Assembly: GCA_031763025.1 (NCBI GenBank)
Contig: JASSKH010000028.1
Coordinates: 6,831,324-6,895,323 of the forward strand
Source of the DNA: Macrocystis pyrifera
Lineage: Eukaryota > Sar > Phaeophyceae > Laminariales > Laminariaceae
DNA length: 64,000 bases
Direction: 5' to 3'
A model generated the notes under the pieces. It searched no databases, had not been told where the DNA came from, and saw nothing but the letters and a program-made list of their open reading frames with translations. Positions 24,199-35,900 of the stretch are shown here, one piece after another. How positions within the stretch are numbered: position 1 is the first letter of the stretch; each line of letters begins with the position of its first letter. A program made the translations under genes and the position numbers.

Positions 24199-26005
24199 CC
24201 GGCGGCGATGCCAAACACGTGCCAGCCGGGGGTCCATTGTTCAGAACTGTTCTGCAAGACTGTATTGGATGTGGTCAGACGTTGCAGCGGCACTCAAAAA
24301 TACGTGTCAACAGCGTTTCCACTGCTCAGCGCTCTTCGGCAAGACTATAACGTTAAATGTGAACAACGCCCACCGATCCCTATCCTACTTACGCAGCGTT
24401 TGACGTGCTCAGACGTTGCAGAGGCGCTGTAAAATAATTGTCAACAGCGTTTCGACTGCTCAGAGCTCTTCGGCAAGACTCTACGATTTGATGTAAACAA
24501 CGCCCAACGATCCCTGTCACGCTGACGCAGCATTTTCCGTGCTCAGACGTGGCAGGCGCTGTGAGGCACGTGTCAACAGCGTTTCTACTGCTCAGAGCTC
24601 TTTGGATCGCTATCATGCTTACGCAGCATTTCACGTGCTCAGACATTGAAGCGGCGCTGTGGAACACGTGTTGACAGCGTTTCGGCTGCTCAGAACTCTT
24701 CGGCAACACTCTACGATTGGATGTCAACAACGCCCAACGATCCCTATCATGCTGACGGAGCTTCTCACGTGCTCAGACGTTGCAGTGGCGCTGTGAAACA
24801 CGTGTCAACAGCGTTTCCACTGCTCAGAGCTCATCGGCAAGACTCTACCACACAATGTAAACAACACCCAACGATCCCTATCATGCTTACGCAACATTTG
24901 ATGTGCTCAGGTATTGAAGCAGCGGTGTGAAACACGTGTCAACAGCGTTTCCACTGCTGAGAACGCTTCGGCAAGACTCTACCACCTAAAGTGAACAACA
25001 AAAAAAACGATTCCTATCATGCTTACGCAGCATTTGACATGCTCAGACGTTGCAGCGGCGCTGTAATGTACGTGTCAACAGCGTTTCCACTGTTCAGACC
25101 GCTTCGGCGTGACGCTACCATTAAATGTATCCAACGCCCAACGATCCCTATCGTGCCTAGTCAGCATGTGACGTGCTCAGACGTTGCAGAAGCGCTGAAA
25201 AAAATGTGCCAACAGCGTTTCCACTGCTCAGACCTGTTCGACAAGACTCTAAGATTTGATGTAAACAAAACCCAACGATCCCTATCACGCCGACGCAGCA
25301 TTTTCCGTGCTCGGACCTTGCATTGGCGCTGTCAACAGAGTTTCCACTGCTGAGAACTAATCGGCGTGACGCTACCATCAAATGGAAACAACGCCCAACG
25401 ATCCCTGTCGTGCTTGCGCAGCTTCTGACGTGCTCAGACGATGCACCGGCGCTCACAAATACGTTTCAACAGCGTTTCCACTTCTCCGACCGCTTCGGCG
25501 ACACTCTACCATCCGAAGTAAACAACGCTCAACGATCCCTACCTAGAGAACGCAGCATGTGACGTGTTCAGACGTTGCAGTGGCGCTGTGAAACACCTGT
25601 TAACAGCGTTTCCACTGCTCAGAACGCTTCGGCAAAAATCTACCATTAGATGGAACCACCGCCCAACAATCCCTATAGCGCTTACGCAGCCTTCCAAGTG
25701 CTCAGAGGTCGAAACGGTGCGGTAAAACACGCGTTAACAGCGTTTCTACTGCTCAGAACTCTTCGGCAAGACTCTATCATTCAATGGAAACAAGCCTCAA
25801 CGATACCTATGATAGTGACGCAGAACTTTGCGTGATCAGACATTGCAGTGGCGCTGTGAAACACGTATTAGCAGCGTTTCCACTGCTCAGAACGCTTCGG
25901 GAAAAATCTACCACTAAATGGAAACACAGCCCAACGATCCCTACTACGCTTACGCAGCATTTCAAGTGCTCAGACGTTGGAGCGGCGCTGTGAAACCATT
26001 GTCTT
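24199..26005. repeat. 134-bp satellite S134, block 3
   Basis: Thirteen or so monomers. The GTTTCCACTGCTCAGA marker recurs about every 131-137 bp from 24315 to 25877, with AACGATCCCTATC and CAGACGTTGCAGYGGCGCTG between. The monomer differs from blocks 1-2 (CAACAGCG for CAGCAGCG, CGCTGTGAAACACG for CGACGCCAAACACG), so it is a separate subfamily. ORFs through it are repeat translations only. Confidence 0.9.
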
Positions 26006-26285
26006 AATAAATATTTTTTTACCCTACCAAAAACGCAAAAGACAGATTTAGACGTGAGACAATTACACTAGCCAGTTTTTTTTTTTTTCATATCATAACA
26101 CAAACCGGATTCAGACATGAAATTACTCAACCAATCATTTTTTTTTTTCCGATACCGAAACCCAAATCAGAAATATACATGAAATATTCACCTATCAGTT
26201 TGTTTTCTTCCCATACAAAAGCACAAACCAGACCTAGAAATGAAACAACTCAACTAACAGTTCCCCCCCCCCCCATATCCGAACT
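26006..26285. repeat. AT-rich tandem repeat R2, copy 1
   Basis: Four degenerate units of about 62 bp (CAGATTTAGAC...GAAA-T-ACTCAACTAAC...poly-T...CATACCAAAACGCAAA). They match the family at 42658-43330. It ends in a C12 run at 26263-26274. Confidence 0.75.
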
Positions 26286-27039
26286 TGGCCCTATTACATA
26301 TATTATACATGGGTTGGGTTGGCGTCGGTTGGCAACGACACTGTAAAACATGCCGCTCACTACGTGAGCTAGACATCCAGGGTACCGTTTTTTTTTTTTT
26401 TTTTTTTTTTGGCGGTCGCCCGCAGCTGGTCGTCTAGTTAGATCATTTGTGCGAAGTAAAGAACCTTTACTCTGCACAAGGGAATTGATCGTACCACGTA
26501 GTGTTCAAGGTAAGGTACCCAAGAGGCAGTTACATAGTACTCCCATTGCTGTCTCTGGAAGTGGCCACACCGGAAATTAAACTAACTCATTGAAGCTGTC
26601 ATCCATATGCAAGTCCGCCTCACAAGCGGTTCTTAGTAGGATGCAGCTCACCCTTCATGTGACTCGCCGGACACCTCACGGCGCTTCGCGCTTGGTGCAA
26701 GCAATGTCTGCCTGGTCGGTGAAAACCCGACATGCTCCGTCCCGGCATTGTAGGGATGCGAGGGTCTATGGTCATACGACTACGGCCATGCATGATATCG
26801 AGTACATCTCTCCTATCGAGTACACCCCCCCCCCATATCCGAACTAAAACCAGACAGACATGAAAAAGGTATTATAGTTTGTCCCATATCTTAGTACTGG
26901 TAGTAAAAGCATAAAATATAGACCAAAAACCCAGCATGAAGGTGAACCGCCTCACATCCGCAAAGATAGATACAGTATGGTCACCCCAGCATGTTCAATT
27001 CACATGAAGGTTGGGTCTTGAGGTAAGATACCCGTAAAA
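26286..27039. repeat. Dispersed repeat R3, copy 1, with T23 and C-runs
   Basis: GGGTTGGCGTCGGTTGGC near 26312 and a 46-base block at 26749-26794 recur inverted at 43420-43590; the 46-base block is identical. A 60-bp piece at 26590-26650 (CATCCATATG...GTCCGCCTCACA) recurs at 40648-40705. T23 lies at 26388-26410, and CCCCCATATCCGAACT occurs twice (26270, 26829). It appears to be part of an unknown element also present near 43.5 kb. 26850-27039 is unassigned. Confidence 0.55.
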
Positions 27040-27727
27040 CTATTCCGATTTCCATTGGGCGGTGGAAATCTGGTCTGACAATATTCTTAAAATCCCCGAC
27101 ATTAGGTGCATGTACCAAGCGCTAAATGAAGGGGAGGGGGGGATGATGCATGTCATTGAGTCAAGACCTATTATGCTCATGAAACAATACCTTGCATTTG
27201 ACCGACCACATGACCTAAGAGAAGGAGCACCAAGCGGCACGTAGATATCTTGCTATCTTGAAGGACAGAAGCCGGTACAAATGTGGCGGGATTGTTGGCC
27301 AAGCTTTCGGCAGTGAATGTCTACTCGAGAGCATTAGCGGGATAGTTACCCATGGTGAAACGTACTTATGACGGAGAAGGTGACGTACGAGGGATCCCGA
27401 TGTGTGAGTAAGACTTCGTGTTATGCAAGCCGCCCTTGAACCTTGCAAGGTAAAAATGAACTCCCTGGAGGAAAGTAGCCAGTACAGCAGCGGGGCAAGA
27501 AGATAGAAGATACGAGCGTGGGACGCCAGGATGGTTACCATGCAGATCGCCCGACACAACTGTGGGGTACTTGTGTTAAGGGTGTTGAACTTGGCGCCAG
27601 GCTACGAGCCCGTGTTGGAGACACTATGTAGTGTGGTGCGCCGGCAAAAGAAGTGAAAGACACCAGACCCTCAACGAGTACTAGGACTGAGAGGTCCCAG
27701 CAACTTGAACATTTCCCAACCACCCTC

Positions 27728-28522
27728 ATGAACACAAACAAGCTGGAGATGTGCTCGGAAAATATTAGGAGAAAGACGGTGAGGCAGGATGGGTGGCGAA
27801 AGAAAGATTGGCAGGGTAAAGTACTAGTGGTGCTAATATTGGGAGTTCCCAGCGACGTGACGAGGGTTGAGTTCAAGAGGAAGTGCGACGAAGTAGGACT
27901 GTACTGCTCTGCAATAGGAAACGTAGAACGAGCGGGAGAACACTTTCGGGTCACGCTAAAGCCGAAAGCGAGCATGGAGTGGCAGATAATCGAGACAGAA
28001 AAAGTGTCGGCATGGGTTAGAAGACTAGGACGGAGCGTATGTATAGCTAATGAAATAGCGAAACTAAGACGTAGTCCTAGGGTGAACGAAGGTAAGCGGA
28101 GGCAGGAAACAGCAAGTGGCCCAAAGGGAAAGGGGGAGAAACATAGGGGCGCAGAACAAGCAGACAAGAACAGGAACGGAAACGCAAAGAATGCTCAAAG
28201 AAGAGATAACAGAAATACTCGTGGTGACAACGAAGAAGGAACAACAGGTAAGACTAGAGCGGATACTGAAGCTAAAAGGAGGCTGAGAATAGGATCATGG
28301 AACGTATGTGGTTTCGCACACGGAAGAGCGCAAATAATCGAAATTGCCGAGCAAGTAAATAAGCGCGACCTAGACATAGTGGGAATTCAAGAGTCGTGGG
28401 AGAAAGAGGGAGGGGAGATAGGATGGGAAGTCGGAGAGCACGCATGGAAATGGAAAAAGCGGAAGGGAAAGAATAGCCAGAATAGGGGGGCGGGGGGCGT
28501 GGGGTTCCTAGTCAAAGAATAA
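27728..28522 (+). pseudogene. LINE ORF: N-terminal region plus AP-endonuclease start
   Basis: First ATG at 27728; the frame is open further upstream. Residues near the start are basic and acidic, followed by a compact segment (GKVLVVLILGVPSDVTRVEF) that may be an RNA-binding fold. A very basic linker follows, then RIGSWNVCGFAHGRAQ...LDIVGIQESW, the first two motifs of the APE-like endonuclease (catalytic N and E). The frame closes at 28522, well short of a complete endonuclease, and later endonuclease motifs are degraded. It would nick target DNA if intact; here it is a relic. Confidence 0.75.
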
Positions 28523-29269
28523 CTGTGTGACATAATAGAGGTGATCAAATACACTAAAATTCGACGAAACGACAGATTGAAACTTCCGTTTCAAGATAGT
28601 GTTCCTCTTTGAATGAAACCGCCTACCCCGTGTCGAAGATCGAAGATCGACAGAAAAGAAAAGAAAAACATCATCGAATTGAAGAGATGCTGAAGTTCCT
28701 CGAGCACAACGGGATAAAGACGTTCAACGATAGACTAAAAAAGGCGGAACCGGAATGGACTCGACAGTGCATACAATAGGGAGAAAACTCTATATTTGGT
28801 TTTATAGTACTAGAAAATGGAAGTGGTAAGGAAGCGGAACTGCATGTATGCGCAACGGACGGAAAGTCAACAGACGAGAATTATCAAACATAGACGAGGT
28901 AGGAAATTACACAGATGGAGAATAGATAAACTAGAAATAAAAGAGAAACGAGAAGAGTTCCAAGAATAGACGGCCAAAAATGCAGAGCAATTTTCCGAGC
29001 TGTTGGAAAGAATAGGTTCAACAAGGAACGATATAGAGAGGGATGATGCAGGAGCTAGGATAATAGAAGGATGGGAGCAGTCGGTCAATACCACAGCAAG
29101 TAAAGTAATAGGGAAGAAGTTGCTAGTATTCAACAGAGCAGTAAAATGGTAGGATGATGGAGTGAAAGAGGCTATAAGATTAAGGAGAAAGGCACACGCA
29201 AGGCATACATTGGGCAAAACCACGACAAGGTGGGAGGAATATGCTATAGATAGAAATAAAGTAAAATAA

Positions 29270-29734
29270 ATGCTAGAGAAGAAGAAGAAATGGATATGGA
29301 AATACGTAGTAAATAAAACGAATGAAGACTTTGAGGGCGGGATGAAGCAGATGTGGGTAGGGATAAAAGGGATACTGGGCAAACAAGCAGGAGAGGCAGA
29401 CACGGGAATAGCTACTCCAAGAGCACAGAACGGTAAAATGGTTAGTAGTTCGAAGGGGAAAAGGGAAGTACTAGTAGAGCAGTATCGTAAGCTAGGAACA
29501 CCCACAGCCAACGAAACGTTCGGCGCAGAATTCGAGAAGGAAATCAACGCGTGGGCAGGGGTGAACGTAGATGCATCAGAAAGGGAAGGCAGTGGCTCGG
29601 GAGGGTCACAGAGAGAGTTCACAAGGGAAGAAGTAAATAAGTGTGCAGCTAAACTTGAGAAGAGAAAGGCAGCGGGGGCAGACCAAATAGTGAATGAATT
29701 TATGACGTACGGGGAGAAGGAATGCTTTCCATGA
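29270..29734 (+). pseudogene. LINE linker and start of reverse transcriptase
   Basis: An open frame of about 154 codons. It carries a Lys-rich start, a WVGIKGILGKQ helix-like part, and FTREEVNKCAAKLEKRKAAGADQI, which corresponds to the first conserved RT block of non-LTR elements. The frame ends soon after, and the following block (YRGITL...; GFRPNRSC) continues in other frames to about 30000. Confidence 0.7.
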
Positions 29735-30057
29735 TGGTTATGTTGAATAACTGGATATGGAAAAAACGAGTACGCACCTAGGAGGTGAAGAGAAGGAGTA
29801 GTAGTAAATTTATTGAAGAAAGGATATAAGGGTGACGCGGGGAACTATAGAGGGATAACGCTAATACGCACAGCAGGCAAAACATTTTGTAAGATTTTGA
29901 ACGATAGAATGGGAGCGATGATGGAGAAGGAAGGCAAATCAGCGAAGGGCAAGCAGGGTTTAGGCCAAACCGTAGCTGCGTAGACCGCGTATACACCTTA
30001 GGTAAGATTTGATTTGAGGTAGGAAAGACTCGGGATTAACAACGTATTGTTTCTTTC

Positions 30058-30615
30058 TAGATGTGCAGAAAGCCTACAACACAACATGGAGAAATGGACT
30101 GTGGAAAAAAACTGTGGGAAATAGGAATCAGAGGAAAGATGTGGAGAATGATGAAAAAGATGACGGATTGTGCGAGAAGTGCTGTGATGCTGGACGGGGA
30201 AATATCGAAGTATGTTGACATTTTACAGGGAGTTGCACAGGGATGTACGTTGTCACCTAACCTATTCAAGATATACATTAACGACCTGATAGTAGCAGTC
30301 GAGGCAGCAAGGCAGGGAGTCAGGGTAGGGGAAAGTAGGGTGTCGGGATTGATGTTTGCGCATGACTTCGCGGGGATATCAGAAACACCCGAAGGATTGC
30401 ACAAACAAATAGAGAAGGCGCTAGAACACACCAGGAAATGGGAGGTGACGGCGAACGTCAAGAAATGCGCCGTATTTGTGTGTAACGAAGATAAGGTAAA
30501 CCCGGTAAATTTCATTTGGAAGCGGGGAGAAGATGAATTGCCGATCGTAGACCAGAATACATACCTTGGCGTAGATATAACAAAATACTGCGCTCTTGGG
30601 ATACACACATACTGA
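30058..30615 (+). pseudogene. LINE reverse transcriptase core (decayed)
   Basis: About 184 open codons with QGVAQGCTLSPNLFKIYIND (RT block 4) and GLMFAHDFAGISETPEG (block 5), where the second-last catalytic position reads FAHD and not FADD. KWEVTANVKKCAV and DQNTYLGVDI follow as blocks 6-7. The altered catalytic motif alone would disable it. The frame upstream (LDVQKAYNT, about 30055) is shifted. Confidence 0.8.
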
Positions 30616-31235
30616 ATTAGCAAAAGAAATAGGAAATGGTAAAGCACCCGTAGGCAGGATGGATGCGATCCAAACAGACTCGCACCTTGACACGAGGATT
30701 AAGAGATGTATCCTGATGAATGCGATAGTACCCAAGCTAGAATATGCAGGAGAAGTATGGGAAGGGAACGCGAAACTCGTAAAACAGTTGGAAACAGTAC
30801 AAACGGCAGCGCAGCTAAAAACATCCTAAGATGCTCAAGTACGACTAGTAATACATTATTAAGAGCAGAACTGGGAATGTACCCACTCAAGACAAATAGA
30901 GACATGAGAAAATTGAAATGGCAATATAAAGTAAGGAATATGCAAAAAAAGAGGTTGCCAGCCATAGTTGATAGAGCTATATGGGAGAAAGTAACCAAAG
31001 GGCGTAGTTGAGAAAGTATGGAAGGATGTAGGGGGAAACCAAGAAGAGATTGTGTCCGCCGGGACGTTTGGGAGATACATGGCAGAAGTAGAAGAAATTA
31101 TTGAAAGAAGGGAGAGGCTAGCCCTAAGAAACAAGGTGAAATCGGAAAAGCACTTGGAGATATACGGGGGATTGAGGGAAGTAATAGGAAAGAAAGCGTA
31201 TGGGCTTAAGAGTAGGCTTGTATACCTCCCCCCCC
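30616..31235 (+). pseudogene. LINE C-terminal region (fragments)
   Basis: Pieces in different frames (DSHLDTRIKRCILMNAIVPK; LRAELGMYPLKTNRDMRKL; RLALRNKVKSEKHLEIYGGL) follow the RT in the family's order. The match is lost near 31230, before the expected C-terminal zinc-finger-like part, so this copy is 3'-truncated. Confidence 0.65.
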
Positions 31236-32329
31236 TCTGCCCCCCAATCCCCGCTATTTTTGGTGTACGGTAGGTTTTAGAATAGACTTATACTTGGTTT
31301 CGCCGAGTTTGTTTTTTTTTGTTTCTTGTTTCCTTCATGAACAAAGAAACCGTGCGTCAAACTGTAACCAGGTTGAGTAACGAATTTTGGAGTGCATGGG
31401 ACGTACGGGAGCTTCCCCCCACCTGCTATTACTTGAGAACATACAGTAGTGAGCAGAAACAAACACGGTGTGTAGACATAGTATTAGTATTAGTAGTGGG
31501 ATACACGGTTTTTGGGTCTATCATGGGTTCTGCAGTACTATGCAGGTACTATGCCCCCCCTAATGGTGAAGTACTGTACCAGTAAAGCTGTCTGGCTCTA
31601 CTGGCTCGATGGTCCTGAGGAAACGATAAAAGAGATTATGAGAATTATGAGAAACACGAAACACAAGCAAGTCTTGCTTGAAAACGAACAACCGAGGTTA
31701 CGGATGGATGACTTGCGCACAAGCCACAACAGCGACCGAAAGCCGCGAAATTGAGCACCGTCTTTTATGATATAGGTGGTGTGTGAGAGGAGCGCCACGC
31801 TGGAAATGTCCGTCGTCGGCAGGCAGCATTTATTTGTCGAATCGCTGTTTCGGTGTGCGGTGGGTGGGATATTCTATTTTCAGAAAGCGGAAATCAGTAC
31901 CCAAGACTTTTTGTGACACCCAAGTACCGTTCGAGAGAAACCTGCAGCTCCTACAGAGACAAGCAGCACGGCAGGTTTCAGCTGGTGTGATGATGCAACA
32001 CACTTATTCATAGCAATCTCACATCCTGGTCACATCTGGGACATGTGGAGTTTTTTTTTATGCCACGTGACCCCGTTTCTGACTTTACCTGAAATTGACT
32101 TGTAGGAAGCTGTGGTTGTCCTGTTGCAGCGCGCGTGCTCGGGACTGTCACCAAAAACATCTTATTTTAGAAACCCATGACTCGAATATCAGCTTAGATT
32201 TAGGAACACGGGCGATAACGCCGTCTTGTTGTCCTTGACGGACCTCGTGAGGAAGTTGACTCCGCGGTACAAGCTGCTCAGGGGCGTTCTAGTGCTTGTA
32301 TTGTTTTACCTGTTAATTTGTTTTTCCAA
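31236..32329. other. Unassigned sequence
   Basis: No recognised gene. Short ORFs (31319-31585, 31512-31754, 31783-32013) lack known motifs. Confidence 0.25.
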
Positions 32330-32404
32330 ATCTTAAACACGCCTTCGCACTATAAAACTTGTCTTCTCCGACCTGTGGCCATAACAAAAGGCCGAGGAAA
32401 CCCA
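32330..32404. repeat. 78-bp tandem array T78, left piece
   Basis: One diverged unit (ACACGCCTTCGCAC...GGCCATAACA...GGCCGAGGAAACCCA) that continues in register at 38836, on the other side of the copia element. 32400-32404 is the left ACCCA target duplication. Confidence 0.75.
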
Positions 32405-32959
32405 TATTGAGGATTGGTGTGAAGTAGCGTGTATCAGCTCGAAGCTGGTGTACGCTTAGTCTCGCTTGCCGATGACCGGTCAAGACACAGAACTGATCGA
32501 GGTGCAAACGCTTGAGTTGCTGTTAGGCAGACTCGCGTGAAATCTTCGAATAGAAGAAAGATGATGATGTTGGCGACTCCAGGCCAAGGTTGATTAGTTA
32601 TTAAGCTCAGCAGACAAGCTGATGATGATGAGCAAAAGTAGAGTGAACAAGTGGGCGTGCAAACGCTCCTCTTGGCTGTTTCCGATCTTGATGATCTTTA
32701 ACAGACACATAACAGATACATATACCTCCTACGACGACGTTCGTCAGGTGATGACACACCCGAATCCGATTACGGCCTATGACAACGTTCGTCAGGTGAT
32801 GACACACCCGTACCCGACTACGGTCTATGACAACGTTCGTCAGGTGGTGACACACCCAAAATCGATCTATTATGGATCCCTTGTACCGTATACTACCAGA
32901 TATTCCGTGGTATCCAGTGACGACAAAATGATAGCTACTGTCAAGTAACATCTCCAATA
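32405..32959 (-). repeat. Copia LTR (3' LTR by element orientation)
   Basis: Identical by reading to 38281-38835. It contains three tandem 48-bp units starting at 32733, 32781 and 32829, each with a near-palindrome TGACRACGTTCGTCA-like core. Such repeats often act as enhancer sites in LTRs; that role is inferred. The frame through these units (108 codons) is repeat-driven. Confidence 0.9.
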
Positions 32960-35900
32960 CGACCTCTCGTTACGATAACTCGTTTCAATGCTGGTAGTCC
33001 CAGGCAAACAAAACAATTAGTACGACCTCTGCGCCACATGCCATACTTGAAAAAAATGCACGCAACAAGGGCATAATTGTTGTGGTTAAAGTATTCAACT
33101 TGAACTACTGAGAACCAACTCATTCTGCTAGAATACCCGAGGGGTTACACAAAACAAGCAGATGTAAAATATCCAGCTCTGCTACTTTTCTGCACGTGTT
33201 ATGCAAGCTTAGCTATCAGTCCAAGAATCATCAAACCGTGAACTACATTCCAGTCAGTTAAACGATAAAGGAATACTAAATGTGTGTAGTAGTCTAAAAC
33301 AGTGAATTTGTTCATCATTCCGCAACAAGAATAGGAGTGAACAAAGTATTAACGTTCCTGCCGCCCACAAAAACAAAGGAACATATTTTTGTTTTTATAC
33401 TGCCAGCTTAACGCTGTAACAAGACATACTGTTATCAGAGAGACAACCTCCTCGTGTATGCTAATCTCCTGTCCGGACTCATCTAGGTGGAAAGTTCTCC
33501 TGCTATACATCCTGAAGTTCCGGAGATGATGTACTCTTTTCAACTACACATTCGAATCTAATGATTCGACTTGGTTACAATGCACCCTTGCTTGGTACAG
33601 ACTGCGATTTATCTTTTTAATCTTGCACAAAACCCGGTTATTGTACTGCACTGCTGTAGGGAAGATTGACGGGATACGCTACCAATGAATGCAAAAAATC
33701 CAGTGATCAGTTCGCTGACCCAAGGAAAATAGTTTCATATCCGCCCCGTGCAAATTGAACATGCGACAACCCACAGCTTCGGTAAGGGAGACAATACAGT
33801 TCACGCTTCCAGTGGCTGGAGGCTCAACTTATGTTGAAGTTGGAGAGGTAGTCTTTTCCTTTCCCTCAAAACTGATGGTCGTCTCAGCTCTGCCTCCACC
33901 GTTAATTCAGCAGTCAGTGTTTGCTTCTTGGTCCCGATTATGATGGGCTCTCCGTCCAGCAAGAAGAGGATTCCTGAAGTTGGCTTGCAGTTGTACACGA
34001 AGGCCGTAGTCGCCAGTGGCTCTTGATCGTCCTGTGTCGATGCCGCAAATCCTGTCCGGGGTTTGCCCGTGGTTGTCCCTCCGCTATCGTGAGCGTGTAG
34101 ACCTCCTTCAGCTGACGGTTTGTTTCTGTGTTCTCTGTTTTGGGCTCGGCTCGTGTGGAGGCACGAGTCAGACACAGCTCTCGAGCGGCTGACACGACCC
34201 CTGGCGAAGCAGGCGGTGATGTCTCAGCTGATACTTCGGTGATGCCAGACGATGATGATCCAGATGATGATCTGGTGATCCCAGATGATGTTGACCCAGT
34301 GATCCCAGACGTGCATGCTCCGGTGTTCCCAGATGATAGATAGATACTGATGCTCTGATGACCCCAGATGTCGTTCATCTGATGATCCCGGGTGATGCTG
34401 CTCCGGGAATGAATGGCATCGTAGTGTTTTGGTGGGGATTCGATCACCCAGTTTTCCTCCTCCGAGACTCGAGAAGGGTCTCTATTTGTGTAGGCAAAAT
34501 CCACACACGTGTGCGGGGGTTCTTCCCCCGATGCCCACTTGGCGTGCATGCTGTCGAAGGTCTCCTCGACGCTTGGATTGTGTACCGTATGGGCGGTCTC
34601 GTGATGCGGTGCATCCAGTGTGATTTCACCCAGAGTGGAAGATTCAACCCCGGGTGAAGCAGCAGATAGATGCGTCCCAGGGTGAAAAAGAAGATGTTGC
34701 TCCTTGGGCACGCTGGTGATTGGGACCAGCTCGTAGACTTGATGTTCCTTAACGTTGTCCATCTCTTTGTTGATGGCCTCTTTCCATTCCATGTGCTCTG
34801 GTGAGTTGATGGCATCAGTATGCGTACGAGGAGTTTGAAGTACTCGTTTCTCCTCCTCCGAAAACAGCTTGTCTTCGGGGGTTGAAGTAGCATATGTAAG
34901 GGCCTTGTAGGACAGGAAGGGATTTCCGTCGATGTGAGCAAAGTCCTCACGCATGCCCATGGTCTTGATCCGTGGTGTTCCCTTGGCGAAGTAGAGCAGT
35001 TGACTGGGGGTGAGTGAGCTGTCGAAAGTGTCATCCGTGTTTGGACTGGATCTCGTACTGGCTCGAGTTACCCGAGGCTGCTGTACAACCGGTTCTTCGG
35101 CTGATGCAGCAGGTACGACCTCGGGCGAGGCTCCAGCTTCTTGCGACTGTTCCTCCTGCGGGGATGACCTAGGCTCCTCTGGTAGAGATGATGTTTCCTG
35201 GTGCAGGAATGTTTTCGCGTCCTCTTGTAGCATACCCCTCATCTTCGCTCGGAGGTGCTCCAGCTCTTTCTCAGGTGAATCTAGAATCGAGAAATCCAGG
35301 AAGGAGGTGAGATCGAAGACGTCATCTTCGTAGTCCTTGTTGATTCCCACGGGTGGCATGGAGTATGGTGGTGTCTCCAGGAAAGTGACATTTCTGCTTT
35401 CCACAACAGTCCCTTTTTCGGGATTGTAGATGCGGTAGGCTCTGCTGTCTTGGCTAAATCCACATAGCTTTCCTTCCCATGCTTTGTCGCCGAGCTTCGT
35501 CGTGTAGGTCTCGATATGCACAAAGGCCCTAGATCCGATAGCCCGCAAGCCCGAAAGATCTGCCTCTTTGCCGTGCATCTTCAAAAAAGGTGTTTGTCCT
35601 CTCAATGCCGAATGTGGCGACCTGTTGCACAGGTAGACCGCTGTAAAAAATAGCTCACCCCACATGGTGCGGGGGAAGTTGCCGTCCTTAAGAAGGCATC
35701 TTGTCATTGCTGCAAGTGTCCTCCCATCGCGCTCGGATACGCCGTTTTGTTGAGGCGTTGCTGTGGCCGTGTATTCCATGGTAATGCCGGAGTTGACGCA
35801 GAGCTCCTTGAACTCTCTGGAAGTGTACTCCCCTCCCTTGTCGCATCTCAATCGCTGAATGCGCAGCCCCAGTGGAACAGCCACCGTTTTGTTGTAAAGG

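Larger units (their letters stand above)
27040..31235 (+). mobile_element. Decayed LINE (non-LTR retrotransposon), 3'-truncated
   Basis: In order: an ORF1-like stretch (27040-27650, several frames), an N-terminal region with an APE-type endonuclease (to 28522), a linker (29270-29640), reverse transcriptase (29640-30615) and a C-terminal region (30600-31235). RT landmarks are EKRKAAGADQI, QAGFRPNRSC, LQGVAQGCTLSPNLFKIYIN and MFAHDFAG in place of the usual FADD. Reading frame changes several times, so it is inactive. The last match to the family's C-terminal region ends near 31230 with no poly-A tail. The motif style resembles jockey/L1-like elements; the exact clade is not determined. Confidence 0.85.

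Noticed and set aside
24199-26005. CRISPR-like array
   Set aside because: The whole 134-bp unit repeats without unique spacers and the context is eukaryotic.
26749-26794. 5S rRNA-like start (CTACGGCCATGCATG)
   Set aside because: The resemblance ends after about 12 bases and the internal promoter is absent.
28867-29622. Long hydrophobic minus-strand ORF (251 codons)
   Set aside because: It is antisense to the LINE linker and RT region; hydrophobicity reflects the Lys/Glu-rich sense strand.
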